DNA from: CAVXEH01 sp963805305
GTDB lineage: Bacteria > Chloroflexota > Limnocylindria > QHBO01
Assembly (NCBI GenBank): GCA_963805305.1
Contig: CAWDTM010000008.1
Span: 434,001-498,000, forward strand
Direction: 5' to 3'
DNA length: 64,000 nt
The number at the start of each line of letters is the position of its first letter. Position 1 is the first letter of the stretch. The notes under the pieces were generated by a model. That model ran no database searches and was not told the DNA's origin. It saw nothing but the letters and a program-made list of their open reading frames with translations. This document shows, piece after piece, positions 7,972-17,938 of the stretch. The translations under genes were made by a program, and so were the position numbers.

Positions 7972-9906
7972 TCACCAGGGGATCAGGCGCGCCCGCTGGG
8001 CGCGACGAAGGGATGCATCGGCGGGATCGGGCGAAACGCCGGAGACCGCCTGGACGCTGATCGAGTTGGCGCTGACATCGGTCACCTCGAAGACGGCGAA
8101 GCCGATGATGTCCACGTACGAGCCGCTGCTTGCGCTGGTCGCCACGGTGAAGGTGACGGGCTGGACATGGACGACCGGCTGCCCGGCGCCGGTCGTGCCG
8201 TAGCCGCGCACGTTGAAGCGGTAGCAGCCGGCAGCCAGCCCGGTCGTCTCAACGGACAGCGTGGCCGACGGGGGAGGAGCCTTCGCCGAGCTGGGCGACA
8301 CGGAGGTGCTGCTGAGCGTGATCTGGCCCGCGCCGATGCTCGCCGGGTGGAAGCTGCAGTCTGTGAACGAGCCGGCGTCGGCAGCCAGCGTGACCTGGCT
8401 TCCGGCCCAGGTCCCGGTTCCGGTCTTGTCGGTCGAGAGATAGAGGTCCATGGAAACGGTGCCGCCAGGGGTCGCGGTGCTGCCGCTGACCGTCGAATTC
8501 TGGAAGCTGAAGTCCTGGGTGACACCGCCGACCATGACCGGCACCGGGTAGCGACGCGCCTGGAAGTACGGGTTGCCCGAATGCCCCTCGATCCACACGG
8601 TGTAGATGCCCGGCGAAACGGCGTTCGTCTGGAGGTTGCTCATCGTGACCCGCGTGCCGTTCTTCGCCGGGATGAACACGTCGGTTGACCAGATCGGCAT
8701 GTTCATCTGACCGGCGCTCGGCGGGTCATTCGTGGGCGGGTCGGCCCGGATGATGTCCCACTCGGGATGGCCGATGTCGTCCGCGCCGGTATCCCCGTGG
8801 AGGTGGAGCGTCACGGTTGAGTTGAACGCATCGTTTCGGCTGACCGTGAACGGGAAGGACGGGCCCGCGACCGTCTGCGTGCCGCCAATGGTGATGGCGC
8901 CGGGGGGCGAGATCGAGAAGTCCGGGATCTGCATGACCGTGCCGTTGTAGAGCGCGAGCAGGATCCGGTCGCCGATGGCGAATCGCTGCTTGAAGTTGCC
9001 CACCACCATCGAAGTGTCGTTGCCGCTCAGCACGGCAACCTGGTCGTTCGGGTCGGCCGGGCTCGTAACGGAAGGGAACGTGGGCCCGTCGTAGCCGTTG
9101 ATGATGTAGTCGCCCTCCTTGTTCTTGAGGGTGTTCACGCTCGCCCCGGAGGTGACGCCGTTGTAGTACAGCCGCGACGTGGTGGACTCGAAGTTGCGGA
9201 CGTCGAGGGCCACGAATCCGCGGAACGAGCTGTCGTTGGAAGCCTTGGAATTGGGGCCGTACAGGTCGAACAGGGGCCCAGGGTCAGACTCGGAGGCCGG
9301 CACGCGGCCGTCATAGCCGAGGGGGCTGGTGGGGTCGACCTCATTAGCCCCCGAGGTGCCGTCCGTCGCGACCGTGTCCCGGAAGCCGTTGCCCGGGCCC
9401 GGCGCATTGAGGTACCGACGGGCGACGAGAGGCAGGGCCGGGGAGCCCTGCAGGGCGCACCGTGCATGGGCGCTCGTCGCCATGGACTGCACGCCGACCA
9501 CCTTGCCGAGCGTCGTTCCCAGGGTGGAGCGGATCGCGACCCGGACGCTGGTCCCGCTGATGAGGACGCCGCTGGCCAGGTGGCTCGGGTCACCGGCGTG
9601 GCCGTCGTCGTACACGAGCGAGTCCGAGATCGTCGCGGTTGCGCCCGCCGGCGAGTGCTCGAGGTTCACGCGCGCCGTCTGGCGGGCGTCCGCCGCCGCG
9701 GCGTTGTCCGACGCGCCGTCGATGAGCGCGCGGCAGGCGGCCAGGGCGGCCGCGTCGGCCGCGGTCTGGATATGCCGATGCTCCGCCGACTGGCGACCCA
9801 CGTCGATCGCGAGGCCGGCGAAGGCGAGGAGGATCACGAGCATGATCGCGACCATCACGAGGACCTGGCCCTGGGCGTCGCGTCGCCGACGCAGGCTGCG
9901 AGGCAT
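7972..9906 (-). CDS. TadG-like pilus protein with large extracytoplasmic region
   Basis: A 644-residue protein. The N terminus is typical of Tad proteins: a short Arg-rich stretch, GQVLVMVAIMLVILLAFAGL as signal-anchor helix, then DVGRQSAEHRHIQTAADAAA (the Flp-IIIG region). The rest is extracytoplasmic and beta-rich, with Ig-like stretches such as PGIYTVWIEGHSGNPYFQAR and a C-terminal part rich in Ser, Thr and Gly. I do not see the VWA metal site found in some TadG proteins. The ATG overlaps the tadE stop by one base (TGATG), implying translational coupling. cpaB follows 28 nt later. Its role as a minor pilin or structural subunit is inferred from the N terminus and neighbours. Confidence 0.8.
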   Translation of the reverse strand: MPRSLRRRRDAQGQVLVMVAIMLVILLAFAGLAIDVGRQSAEHRHIQTAADAAALAACRALIDGASDNAAAADARQTARVNLEHSPAGATATISDSLVYDDGHAGDPSHLASGVLISGTSVRVAIRSTLGTTLGKVVGVQSMATSAHARCALQGSPALPLVARRYLNAPGPGNGFRDTVATDGTSGANEVDPTSPLGYDGRVPASESDPGPLFDLYGPNSKASNDSSFRGFVALDVRNFESTTSRLYYNGVTSGASVNTLKNKEGDYIINGYDGPTFPSVTSPADPNDQVAVLSGNDTSMVVGNFKQRFAIGDRILLALYNGTVMQIPDFSISPPGAITIGGTQTVAGPSFPFTVSRNDAFNSTVTLHLHGDTGADDIGHPEWDIIRADPPTNDPPSAGQMNMPIWSTDVFIPAKNGTRVTMSNLQTNAVSPGIYTVWIEGHSGNPYFQARRYPVPVMVGGVTQDFSFQNSTVSGSTATPGGTVSMDLYLSTDKTGTGTWAGSQVTLAADAGSFTDCSFHPASIGAGQITLSSTSVSPSSAKAPPPSATLSVETTGLAAGCYRFNVRGYGTTGAGQPVVHVQPVTFTVATSASSGSYVDIIGFAVFEVTDVSANSISVQAVSGVSPDPADASLRRAQRARLIPW

Positions 9907-10544
9907 CAGTTGACGACCATGGTGGCGGTCACGCGCTGCACGAACCGTCCATTCGAGTCGTGGGCGAGGATGTCGCCCAGGAACGGGACGATGATGTCGG
10001 ACCGGTAGGTGAAGGTGACCTGCATCAGGCAGCCCTCCCGGGTGTCCGGGACGCAGGTGGTGGTCGTGTCGGCGGTGTCCGGACAGGGGCTCGACGAGGT
10101 GGCCACGTCGGCGCAGTACGAGATCGACAGGTCCCCGTTCACCTGGGCCTCGCCGCTCGTCGTGGAGCAGGAGCCGCCGCTGGTGGTGGCGCTGAAATGG
10201 GGCGCGGCCGGCGTCAGGAGGCCGAACGCATCGGTCGCGGCGGCGAGCACCTCCGCACAGCGATGCCCGTCGTTCCAGGCCTTGTCGTGGTTGCGGTCGT
10301 AGAGGTAGATCGTGCCGGCGCGGGCACCCTCGCGGGTCGCGTTCGTGAGCGTCACATTGGTGGCGAAGAGCAGGCCGAACTGGACGATGCCCACGACGAG
10401 GAGCAGGAGCGGCAGGAGCACCGCGACGAACTCCACCAGGGCCTGGCCCCGATCGCGTGCCGGTCGCCGGGATGAGCGCAGCAGGCCCCGCAAGCCGCCG
10501 CTCGCCGGACCCGGACGCCAAGCGGGACGCTCGGGCACATTCAT
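9906..10544 (-). CDS. TadE-family pseudopilin-like protein
   Basis: A 212-residue protein. Residues about 30-60 hold the TadE signature: RDRGQALVEFVAVLLPLLLL, with the conserved Glu near the start of the hydrophobic helix, followed by the NATREGARAG motif. The remainder is extracytoplasmic, with several cysteines (CAEV, SCSTT, YCADV, CPDT, CVPD, CLMQ) that could form disulfides. It is the first gene of the minus-strand tad operon and diverges from uvrB. It probably serves as a minor pseudopilin. Confidence 0.85.
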   Translation of the reverse strand: MNVPERPAWRPGPASGGLRGLLRSSRRPARDRGQALVEFVAVLLPLLLLVVGIVQFGLLFATNVTLTNATREGARAGTIYLYDRNHDKAWNDGHRCAEVLAAATDAFGLLTPAAPHFSATTSGGSCSTTSGEAQVNGDLSISYCADVATSSSPCPDTADTTTTCVPDTREGCLMQVTFTYRSDIIVPFLGDILAHDSNGRFVQRVTATMVVN

Positions 10545-10627
10545 TGGTCCATCCCATCTTGGGTTCGACTATTCCTGACCGATATAGGCCGTTAAGGCAC
10601 CCGAGAATCGGTACCGATGGCGTCCGC

Positions 10628-10633
10628 TAGAAT
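10628..10633 (+). promoter_or_regulatory. -10 box of uvrB
   Basis: TAGAAT, 37 nt before the uvrB ATG; it predicts a leader of about 30 nt. The open frame extends upstream over the box, which argues against an earlier start. Confidence 0.5.
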
Positions 10634-10670
10634 CCAGGGGCCCCGCAGTGCGCCCGCCGAGGTCCCCTTC

Positions 10671-12821
<2,151 letters not shown>

Positions 12822-12849
12822 GCCCGGGGCGGCTGCGAGGGGCGGGCTG

Positions 12850-13467
12850 ATGGCCGGAACCATGCCGCATGCCATCTTCATCGAGACCGGGGTCGACGAC
12901 GGCGCGACCGTGGCGGCGTACGCCGCCGAGCTGCCGGGATGTGCCACGTTCGCCGGCGATCCCGACCAGGCCGCGGCCGAGATGCCTCGCCGCGTGATCC
13001 GATTCACCGAGTGGCTGCGCGAGCAGGGCGAGGAGTCGCCCACCTTCGTGGGTGACAACTGGTACGAGGTCGAGCGCGGAAGCGCCGGCGCCGGGCCGGG
13101 GGCGCGGGCCGCCTTCACCCTCGACGAGCTGCCACCATCGGGGGAGGAGTGGAGTCGCTGGCTTCGCTGGATGGAGCTCGCCCGCGAGGACCTGGCCTCC
13201 GCCCTCGACGCGGCGCCGCCCGCGATTGCTGCGCCGGTTGCCGCAGCCATCGCGGCGCAGGATGAGGCGTTCGTCGAGAGCCTGGGCGGCGAGGCGGCGC
13301 CAACCGCCGCCGCGGACCCGCTGGATCGCTGCTACGCAGCCCGGGACGCGCTCACCGACGCGCTCGAGCGCGTCGGTGCGGGAGGCGAGGGCGTGCGCCG
13401 GGTCCTCCGCCTGGCCATTGCCGACGACCTGCGCGCGGTCGGCCGGCTCCGGGGAGGCGGAGACTGA
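12850..13467 (+). CDS. hypothetical protein, HicB-like N terminus plus DinB-like helical part
   Basis: A 205-residue protein that I cannot name with confidence. Residues about 20-60 (AYAAELPGCATFAGDPDQAA, then a helix ending TEWLREQGE) resemble the HicB / UPF0150 small alpha-beta fold. The remainder is helical with a motif like DinB/DUF664 bundles (WSRWLRWMELAREDLASAL; then LRLAIADDLRAVGRLRG near the end). It lies 28 nt after uvrB and before a uracil-DNA glycosylase-like gene, so it may be co-transcribed with repair genes. No catalytic residues are evident. A toxin-antitoxin role is not supported, as no HicA partner is present. Confidence 0.65.
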   Translation: MAGTMPHAIFIETGVDDGATVAAYAAELPGCATFAGDPDQAAAEMPRRVIRFTEWLREQGEESPTFVGDNWYEVERGSAGAGPGARAAFTLDELPPSGEEWSRWLRWMELAREDLASALDAAPPAIAAPVAAAIAAQDEAFVESLGGEAAPTAAADPLDRCYAARDALTDALERVGAGGEGVRRVLRLAIADDLRAVGRLRGGGD

Positions 13468-13532
13468 CCGGGACCGGCTCCCCCGGCGCGCCGGTTCGTG
13501 ATGAGGCGATCCGCGCTGCGCTCCCCAAGCGC

Positions 13533-14174
13533 GTGCGGCACACCGGTCCATGGCCGCTCGGCGCGCCCCGACGAGCCCGCCCCGGCTCCGCGCTCCGCGC
13601 CCTGCAGGATGGGATGCCGCGCTGCTCCGACGGGACGGCGGCCGTCCTCTCCGGCGACGGCAGCGAGCGCGCCATGCTCGTGGGACAGGCGCCGGGATGG
13701 CGGGAGATCGCGACCGGCCTGCCCTTCGCCCACGACGCGGGACGCCGGCTCGTCGGCTGGCTCTCCCTGGCCGGCGTGGGCCTCGACGACTTCCGGGAGC
13801 GGTGGTACGTGACCTCGGTGGGGAAGTGCTACCCGGGGCGCCGGCCCGGCGCATCGGTCGACTCGCCTCCGTCGCGAAGCGATATCGAGCGTTGGTCGCC
13901 GCTCCTCCACGACGAGATCCGGCTCGTCGGACCGCGGCTCGTCGTTCTGGTCGGCGGGCTGGCACACCGGTTCGCATTCGGCGAGGCGGCACGTCTCGAC
14001 GACCTCGTCGGACGTCGTCTGACCTGGGACCGCAGCCCGGGCGCGGAGATCATCTGCCTCCCGCATCCCTCCGGGGCATCCACCTGGCTGAACGAACCCC
14101 GACGCGCCGAGCTGTGGCGTCGGGGCATGGCCCTGCTTTCCGCGGGCTGGGCCGGGCTCGCCGGCGGTGCCTGA
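13533..14174 (+). CDS. uracil-DNA glycosylase superfamily protein (divergent)
   Basis: About 213 residues with the UDG core motifs in order: VGQAPG (motif 1, GEAPG in family 4), the GLPFAHDAGRRLVGWL segment, YVTSVGKCYPGR (the KCRPP-like strand) and PHPSGAS (the C-terminal HPS loop). Family 4 enzymes have four Fe-S cysteines; here only a few are seen (MPRC, GKCY, IICL), so the cluster may be absent. The likely role is excision of uracil or another deaminated base. The GTG start is uncertain: the frame is open back into the preceding gene without another good start. It ends in a 1-nt overlap (TGATG) with the next gene. Confidence 0.75.
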   Translation: MRHTGPWPLGAPRRARPGSALRALQDGMPRCSDGTAAVLSGDGSERAMLVGQAPGWREIATGLPFAHDAGRRLVGWLSLAGVGLDDFRERWYVTSVGKCYPGRRPGASVDSPPSRSDIERWSPLLHDEIRLVGPRLVVLVGGLAHRFAFGEAARLDDLVGRRLTWDRSPGAEIICLPHPSGASTWLNEPRRAELWRRGMALLSAGWAGLAGGA

Positions 14175-14830
14175 TGGTGAGCGCTGACACGCGGCGGCCA
14201 GGCGTCTCCCCGGTGGAGGAGCAGGAATCGCCGGATGGCGGCATCGGCCCGCTCGCCGATGGCGGCTACCCGGTGCCGGAGGCTCCCACGGACCCGGGCT
14301 CGACGCGCGAGCGCTGGATCTGGACCGCCATCGTCGTTGGCACGGGCCTGCTCATCTTCGGGCTCATGGTCTTCGGTGGCTTCGGCGGAGTTCGTCCCGA
14401 CCTCCAGCAGGTCTCCGTGGAGGACGTTCTCACCTCGACCCAGCTCCCGGCCGAGCGCTTCGGCTCGAACGAGATCCGCATCACGGGCTGGTTCGCGCAG
14501 ATCACCGCCGGCTGCAGCGGCGACACCGGGGGCGCCGATGCCGCTGCTTCCTGGCTGCAGGCGACCTGCCCGGTGCGCGTCCTGCTCCCGGCGAAACCAG
14601 GCGGCGTCATCAGCCAGGGCGTCCTGCTGCGCGATGGCCTGCGCCTGGCGGCCCCCGACGGCAAGCCATTTCCGCCGCAGGCGCCGGCAGGATCGGGGAC
14701 GGCCGGCCTCGAGCAGCTCGTCTTCGTCGGCCACTTCGATGATCCGACCGCAGGGTCGTGCGTCCCGTCCCGTGTCACGCAATGCCGGAACACGTTCGTC
14801 GTCACCGAGTACTCGGGGCAGATTCGATGA
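14174..14830 (+). CDS. hypothetical single-pass membrane protein
   Basis: A 218-residue protein coupled to the upstream glycosylase-like gene by a 1-nt overlap. The first 55 residues are acidic and Pro/Gly-rich; one helix follows (WIWTAIVVGTGLLIFGLMVF). The extracytoplasmic part of about 145 residues contains four cysteines (AGCSG, ATCPV, GSCVP, TQCRN) and beta-strand-like segments (NEIRITGWFAQIT, LEQLVFVGHFDDP) suggesting a small OB-like or barrel fold. I do not recognise the family. It ends 47 nt before uvrA. Confidence 0.7.
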   Translation: MVSADTRRPGVSPVEEQESPDGGIGPLADGGYPVPEAPTDPGSTRERWIWTAIVVGTGLLIFGLMVFGGFGGVRPDLQQVSVEDVLTSTQLPAERFGSNEIRITGWFAQITAGCSGDTGGADAAASWLQATCPVRVLLPAKPGGVISQGVLLRDGLRLAAPDGKPFPPQAPAGSGTAGLEQLVFVGHFDDPTAGSCVPSRVTQCRNTFVVTEYSGQIR

Positions 14831-14865
14831 TCGGGCGAATCGAACAGGCGTTCACATTGGTCTGC

Positions 14866-14871
14866 TAGGAT
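14866..14871 (+). promoter_or_regulatory. extended -10 box of uvrA (leaderless start predicted)
   Basis: TGC followed by TAGGAT forms an extended -10. Six nt separate it from the uvrA ATG, so transcription would start at or next to the A of the start codon. No Shine-Dalgarno is present. Confidence 0.6.
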
Positions 14872-14877
14872 AACGCG

Positions 14878-17808
14878 ATGCCCTCGGACAAGATCGTCGT
14901 GCGCGGCGCGCGCGAGCACAACCTCAAGAACATCGACGTCGAGATGCCGCGCGACCGGCTGATCGTGATCACCGGGCTCTCCGGTTCGGGTAAGTCGAGC
15001 CTCGCCTTCGACACGATCTATGCCGAGGGCCAGCGACGCTACGTGGAGTCGCTCTCCGCCTACGCCCGGCAGTTCCTCGGCCAGATGGAGAAGCCCGATG
15101 TCGACCAGATCGACGGGCTCTCGCCGGCGATCAGCATCGACCAGAAGGGCGCTTCGCGGAACCCGCGGTCGACGGTGGGCACCGTGACGGAGATCTACGA
15201 CCACCTGCGCCTCCTCTTCGCCCGCATCGGGCGCATGCATTGCCCCATCTGCGGCCGTGAGATCACGCGCCAGACGGTGGAGCAGATGGTCGACCAGCTC
15301 TACAACCTTCCCGAGGGAACGCGCCTGATGGTCATGGCGCCGCTCGTCCGAGACCGGAAGGGCGAGCACGAGAAGGTGCTGGCAGGGGCCAAGCAGGCGG
15401 GCTTCGTCCGCGTCAGGGTCGACGGCGAGCTGCGCGACCTCGACGAGGAGATCAGCCTCGACAAGAAGTACAAGCACAGCATCGACGTGGTCGTCGACCG
15501 CCTGGCGATCCGCCACGGCGCGCCCGGTGATCCCGATGGCGAGCGACCCGATGCCTCCCGCATGGCGGATTCCATCGAGACCGCGCTGCGCCTCGCGGAC
15601 GGGACCCTGCTGGTCAACTTCCCGGACGAGGGGCCCGGCGGGACGGATCGGCTCTTCAGCGAGCGGTACGCCTGCCCGGAACACGGCGGGAGCTTCGAGG
15701 AGCCTGCCCCGCGCAACTTCAGCTTCAACTCGCCGCACGGTGCGTGCCCCGACTGCACGGGGCTCGGCAGCCGCCTGGAGATCGATCCCGACATGGTCCT
15801 GCCGAATCGGGATCTTTCCATCCGCGAAGGCGCTGTCCTGCCGTGGCGACGGATGGCGATCACCGACTCGTGGTTCAGCAAGATCATCGAGTCGGTCGCG
15901 ACCCACTATGGATTCCGGACCGACGTGCCCGTCCGCGAGCTCCCCGAGTTCGCGCGCGAGATCCTCCTGCGCGGCAACAAGGGCGAGCGCGTCAGCGTCC
16001 TGTACACGACCCGGCAGGGCGCCCAGCACACCTTCAGCACGACCTTCGAGGGCGTCGTGCCGAACCTCGAGCGGCGGTATCGCGAGACGGGCTCGGAGAT
16101 GATCAAGACCGAGATCGAGCGGTACATGACCAACCGGCCCTGCCCCACCTGCGGCGGCATGCGGCTCAAGCCGGAGGTGCTCGCGATCACCGTCGGCGGG
16201 AAGAACGTCATCGAGACGACGCAGCTCTCGGTGACCGATGCCCTCCGTTGGTACGAGCGGCTGCCGAATCGGCTGACCGACCGCGAGAACCAGATCGCGC
16301 GGCAGGTCCTCAAGGAGATCCGCGCCCGGCTGGGCTTCCTGGTGGACGTGGGCCTCGACTACCTGACCCTCGACCGGGCGAGCGGGACGCTCTCGGGTGG
16401 CGAGGCGCAGCGCATCCGGCTGGCGACCCAGATCGGGTCCTCGCTGATGGGCGTGCTCTACATCCTGGACGAGCCGTCGATCGGCCTGCACCAGCGCGAC
16501 AACGACCGCCTGATCGGGACCCTCGTCCGGCTGCGTGACCTCGGGAACACCCTCATCGTCGTCGAGCACGACGAGGAAACCATCCGGGCGGCGGACTGGG
16601 TCATCGACATCGGTCCGCGAGCAGGGGAGCACGGCGGCGAGCTCATCCACTCCGGGCCCCTGGACGGGCTCCTCACCAGTGCGCGATCGATCACCGGTGC
16701 ATACCTGCGCGGGGAGCGCGCAATCCCGGTGCCGCCGCGCCGCCGCGAGGGGAACGGCGACTGGCTCACCGTTCGCGGTGCCCGGGAGAACAACCTGCAG
16801 GGAATCGACGTCGGATTCCCGCTGGGCCGGTTCGTGGCGGTCACCGGCGTGTCCGGATCCGGGAAGTCGAGCCTGGTCGCGCAGATCCTGTACCCCGCCC
16901 TTGCCCAGGTGATCTGGGGTTCGCGGGAGCCCGCGGGCAAGCACGACGGGATCGACGGCATCGGTGCCATCGACAAGGTCATCGAGATCGACCAGAGCCC
17001 CATCGGCCGCACGCCGCGGTCGAACCCGGCCACGTACACCGGCCTGTGGACCCCCATGCGCGAGCTCCTCGCGGCCGTGCCGGAGTCGCGACTTCGCGGC
17101 TACAAGCCCGGGCGTTTCAGCTTCAACGTCAAGGGTGGTCGCTGCGAGGCATGCCAGGGCGATGGGATCGTGCAGATCGAGATGCACTTCCTGCCCGACG
17201 TGTACGTCGCGTGCGAGGTCTGCAAGGGGAAGCGCTACAACCGCGAGACGCTCGAGATCCACTACAAGGGAAAGAACGTCGCGGAGATCCTGGAGATGAC
17301 CGTGGACGAGGCGCTGGGGTTCTTCGAGGCGGTGCCGGCGATCCGGAACAAGCTCCAGACCCTGCACGACGTGGGAATGGGGTACGTCCATCTCGGGCAG
17401 GCGGCCACCACCCTCTCCGGCGGCGAGGCCCAGCGCGTGAAGCTGGCGACGGAGCTTTCGAAGCGCGCGACCGGCAAGACCTTCTACATCCTCGACGAGC
17501 CCACGACGGGTCTCCACTTCGACGACGTGTCGCGCCTGCTCAGCGTGCTGGGTCGACTGGCCGATGCCGGCAACACCGTGGTCGTCATCGAGCACAATCT
17601 CGATGTCATCAAGACGGCGGACTGGGTCATCGACCTGGGGCCGGAGGGCGGCAACGGCGGAGGCCGCGTCGTGGCGACCGGCACCCCCGAGGAGGTCGCG
17701 GCCAATCCCGGCTCCTACACCGGTCGCTACCTGCGAGGCGTCCTCCCCGCCGCCGCAGCGCCCCGTGCCCGTCGACGCTCGCGAAGACGTGAGGCGGTTC
17801 CCGCCTAG
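14878..17808 (+). CDS. uvrA: excinuclease ABC subunit A
   Basis: A 976-residue damage-recognition ATPase of nucleotide excision repair with two ABC modules. First Walker A is GLSGSGKSSLAFDTIYAEGQ (from about 31); the UvrB-binding and insertion regions follow with CPICG, CPEHG/CPDCTG and CPTCGG knuckles. ABC signatures are LSGGEAQRIRLATQIGSSL and LSGGEAQRVKLATELSKRAT. The second Walker A is GVSGSGKSSLVAQIL and the C-terminal zinc finger is CEACQGDG...CEVCKGKRY. The length matches bona fide UvrA, unlike the 792-residue paralogue at 55,722. Convergent with the helicase gene at 17,939. Confidence 0.98.
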   Translation: MPSDKIVVRGAREHNLKNIDVEMPRDRLIVITGLSGSGKSSLAFDTIYAEGQRRYVESLSAYARQFLGQMEKPDVDQIDGLSPAISIDQKGASRNPRSTVGTVTEIYDHLRLLFARIGRMHCPICGREITRQTVEQMVDQLYNLPEGTRLMVMAPLVRDRKGEHEKVLAGAKQAGFVRVRVDGELRDLDEEISLDKKYKHSIDVVVDRLAIRHGAPGDPDGERPDASRMADSIETALRLADGTLLVNFPDEGPGGTDRLFSERYACPEHGGSFEEPAPRNFSFNSPHGACPDCTGLGSRLEIDPDMVLPNRDLSIREGAVLPWRRMAITDSWFSKIIESVATHYGFRTDVPVRELPEFAREILLRGNKGERVSVLYTTRQGAQHTFSTTFEGVVPNLERRYRETGSEMIKTEIERYMTNRPCPTCGGMRLKPEVLAITVGGKNVIETTQLSVTDALRWYERLPNRLTDRENQIARQVLKEIRARLGFLVDVGLDYLTLDRASGTLSGGEAQRIRLATQIGSSLMGVLYILDEPSIGLHQRDNDRLIGTLVRLRDLGNTLIVVEHDEETIRAADWVIDIGPRAGEHGGELIHSGPLDGLLTSARSITGAYLRGERAIPVPPRRREGNGDWLTVRGARENNLQGIDVGFPLGRFVAVTGVSGSGKSSLVAQILYPALAQVIWGSREPAGKHDGIDGIGAIDKVIEIDQSPIGRTPRSNPATYTGLWTPMRELLAAVPESRLRGYKPGRFSFNVKGGRCEACQGDGIVQIEMHFLPDVYVACEVCKGKRYNRETLEIHYKGKNVAEILEMTVDEALGFFEAVPAIRNKLQTLHDVGMGYVHLGQAATTLSGGEAQRVKLATELSKRATGKTFYILDEPTTGLHFDDVSRLLSVLGRLADAGNTVVVIEHNLDVIKTADWVIDLGPEGGNGGGRVVATGTPEEVAANPGSYTGRYLRGVLPAAAAPRARRRSRRREAVPA

Positions 17809-17821
17809 CGATGGGCGGGGC

Positions 17822-17845
17822 GCGCCGCCGCTAGAATCGCGGCGC
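17822..17845 (+). terminator. hairpin after uvrA that encloses a TAGAAT box
   Basis: GCGCCGC and GCGGCGC pair around a 10-nt loop that contains TAGAAT (17832-17837). It could end uvrA transcription, but the loop is also a good -10 box for the +1 strand. No T tract follows. Confidence 0.4.
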
Positions 17846-17938
17846 TGCTCAGGGGGTCCTGGCGCTCATCCGGAGGATGGACCGATGCCGGGCGTCCTGG
17901 AGACCATGGCCCGGCGACAGCGATGAACGGCTGAGGGA

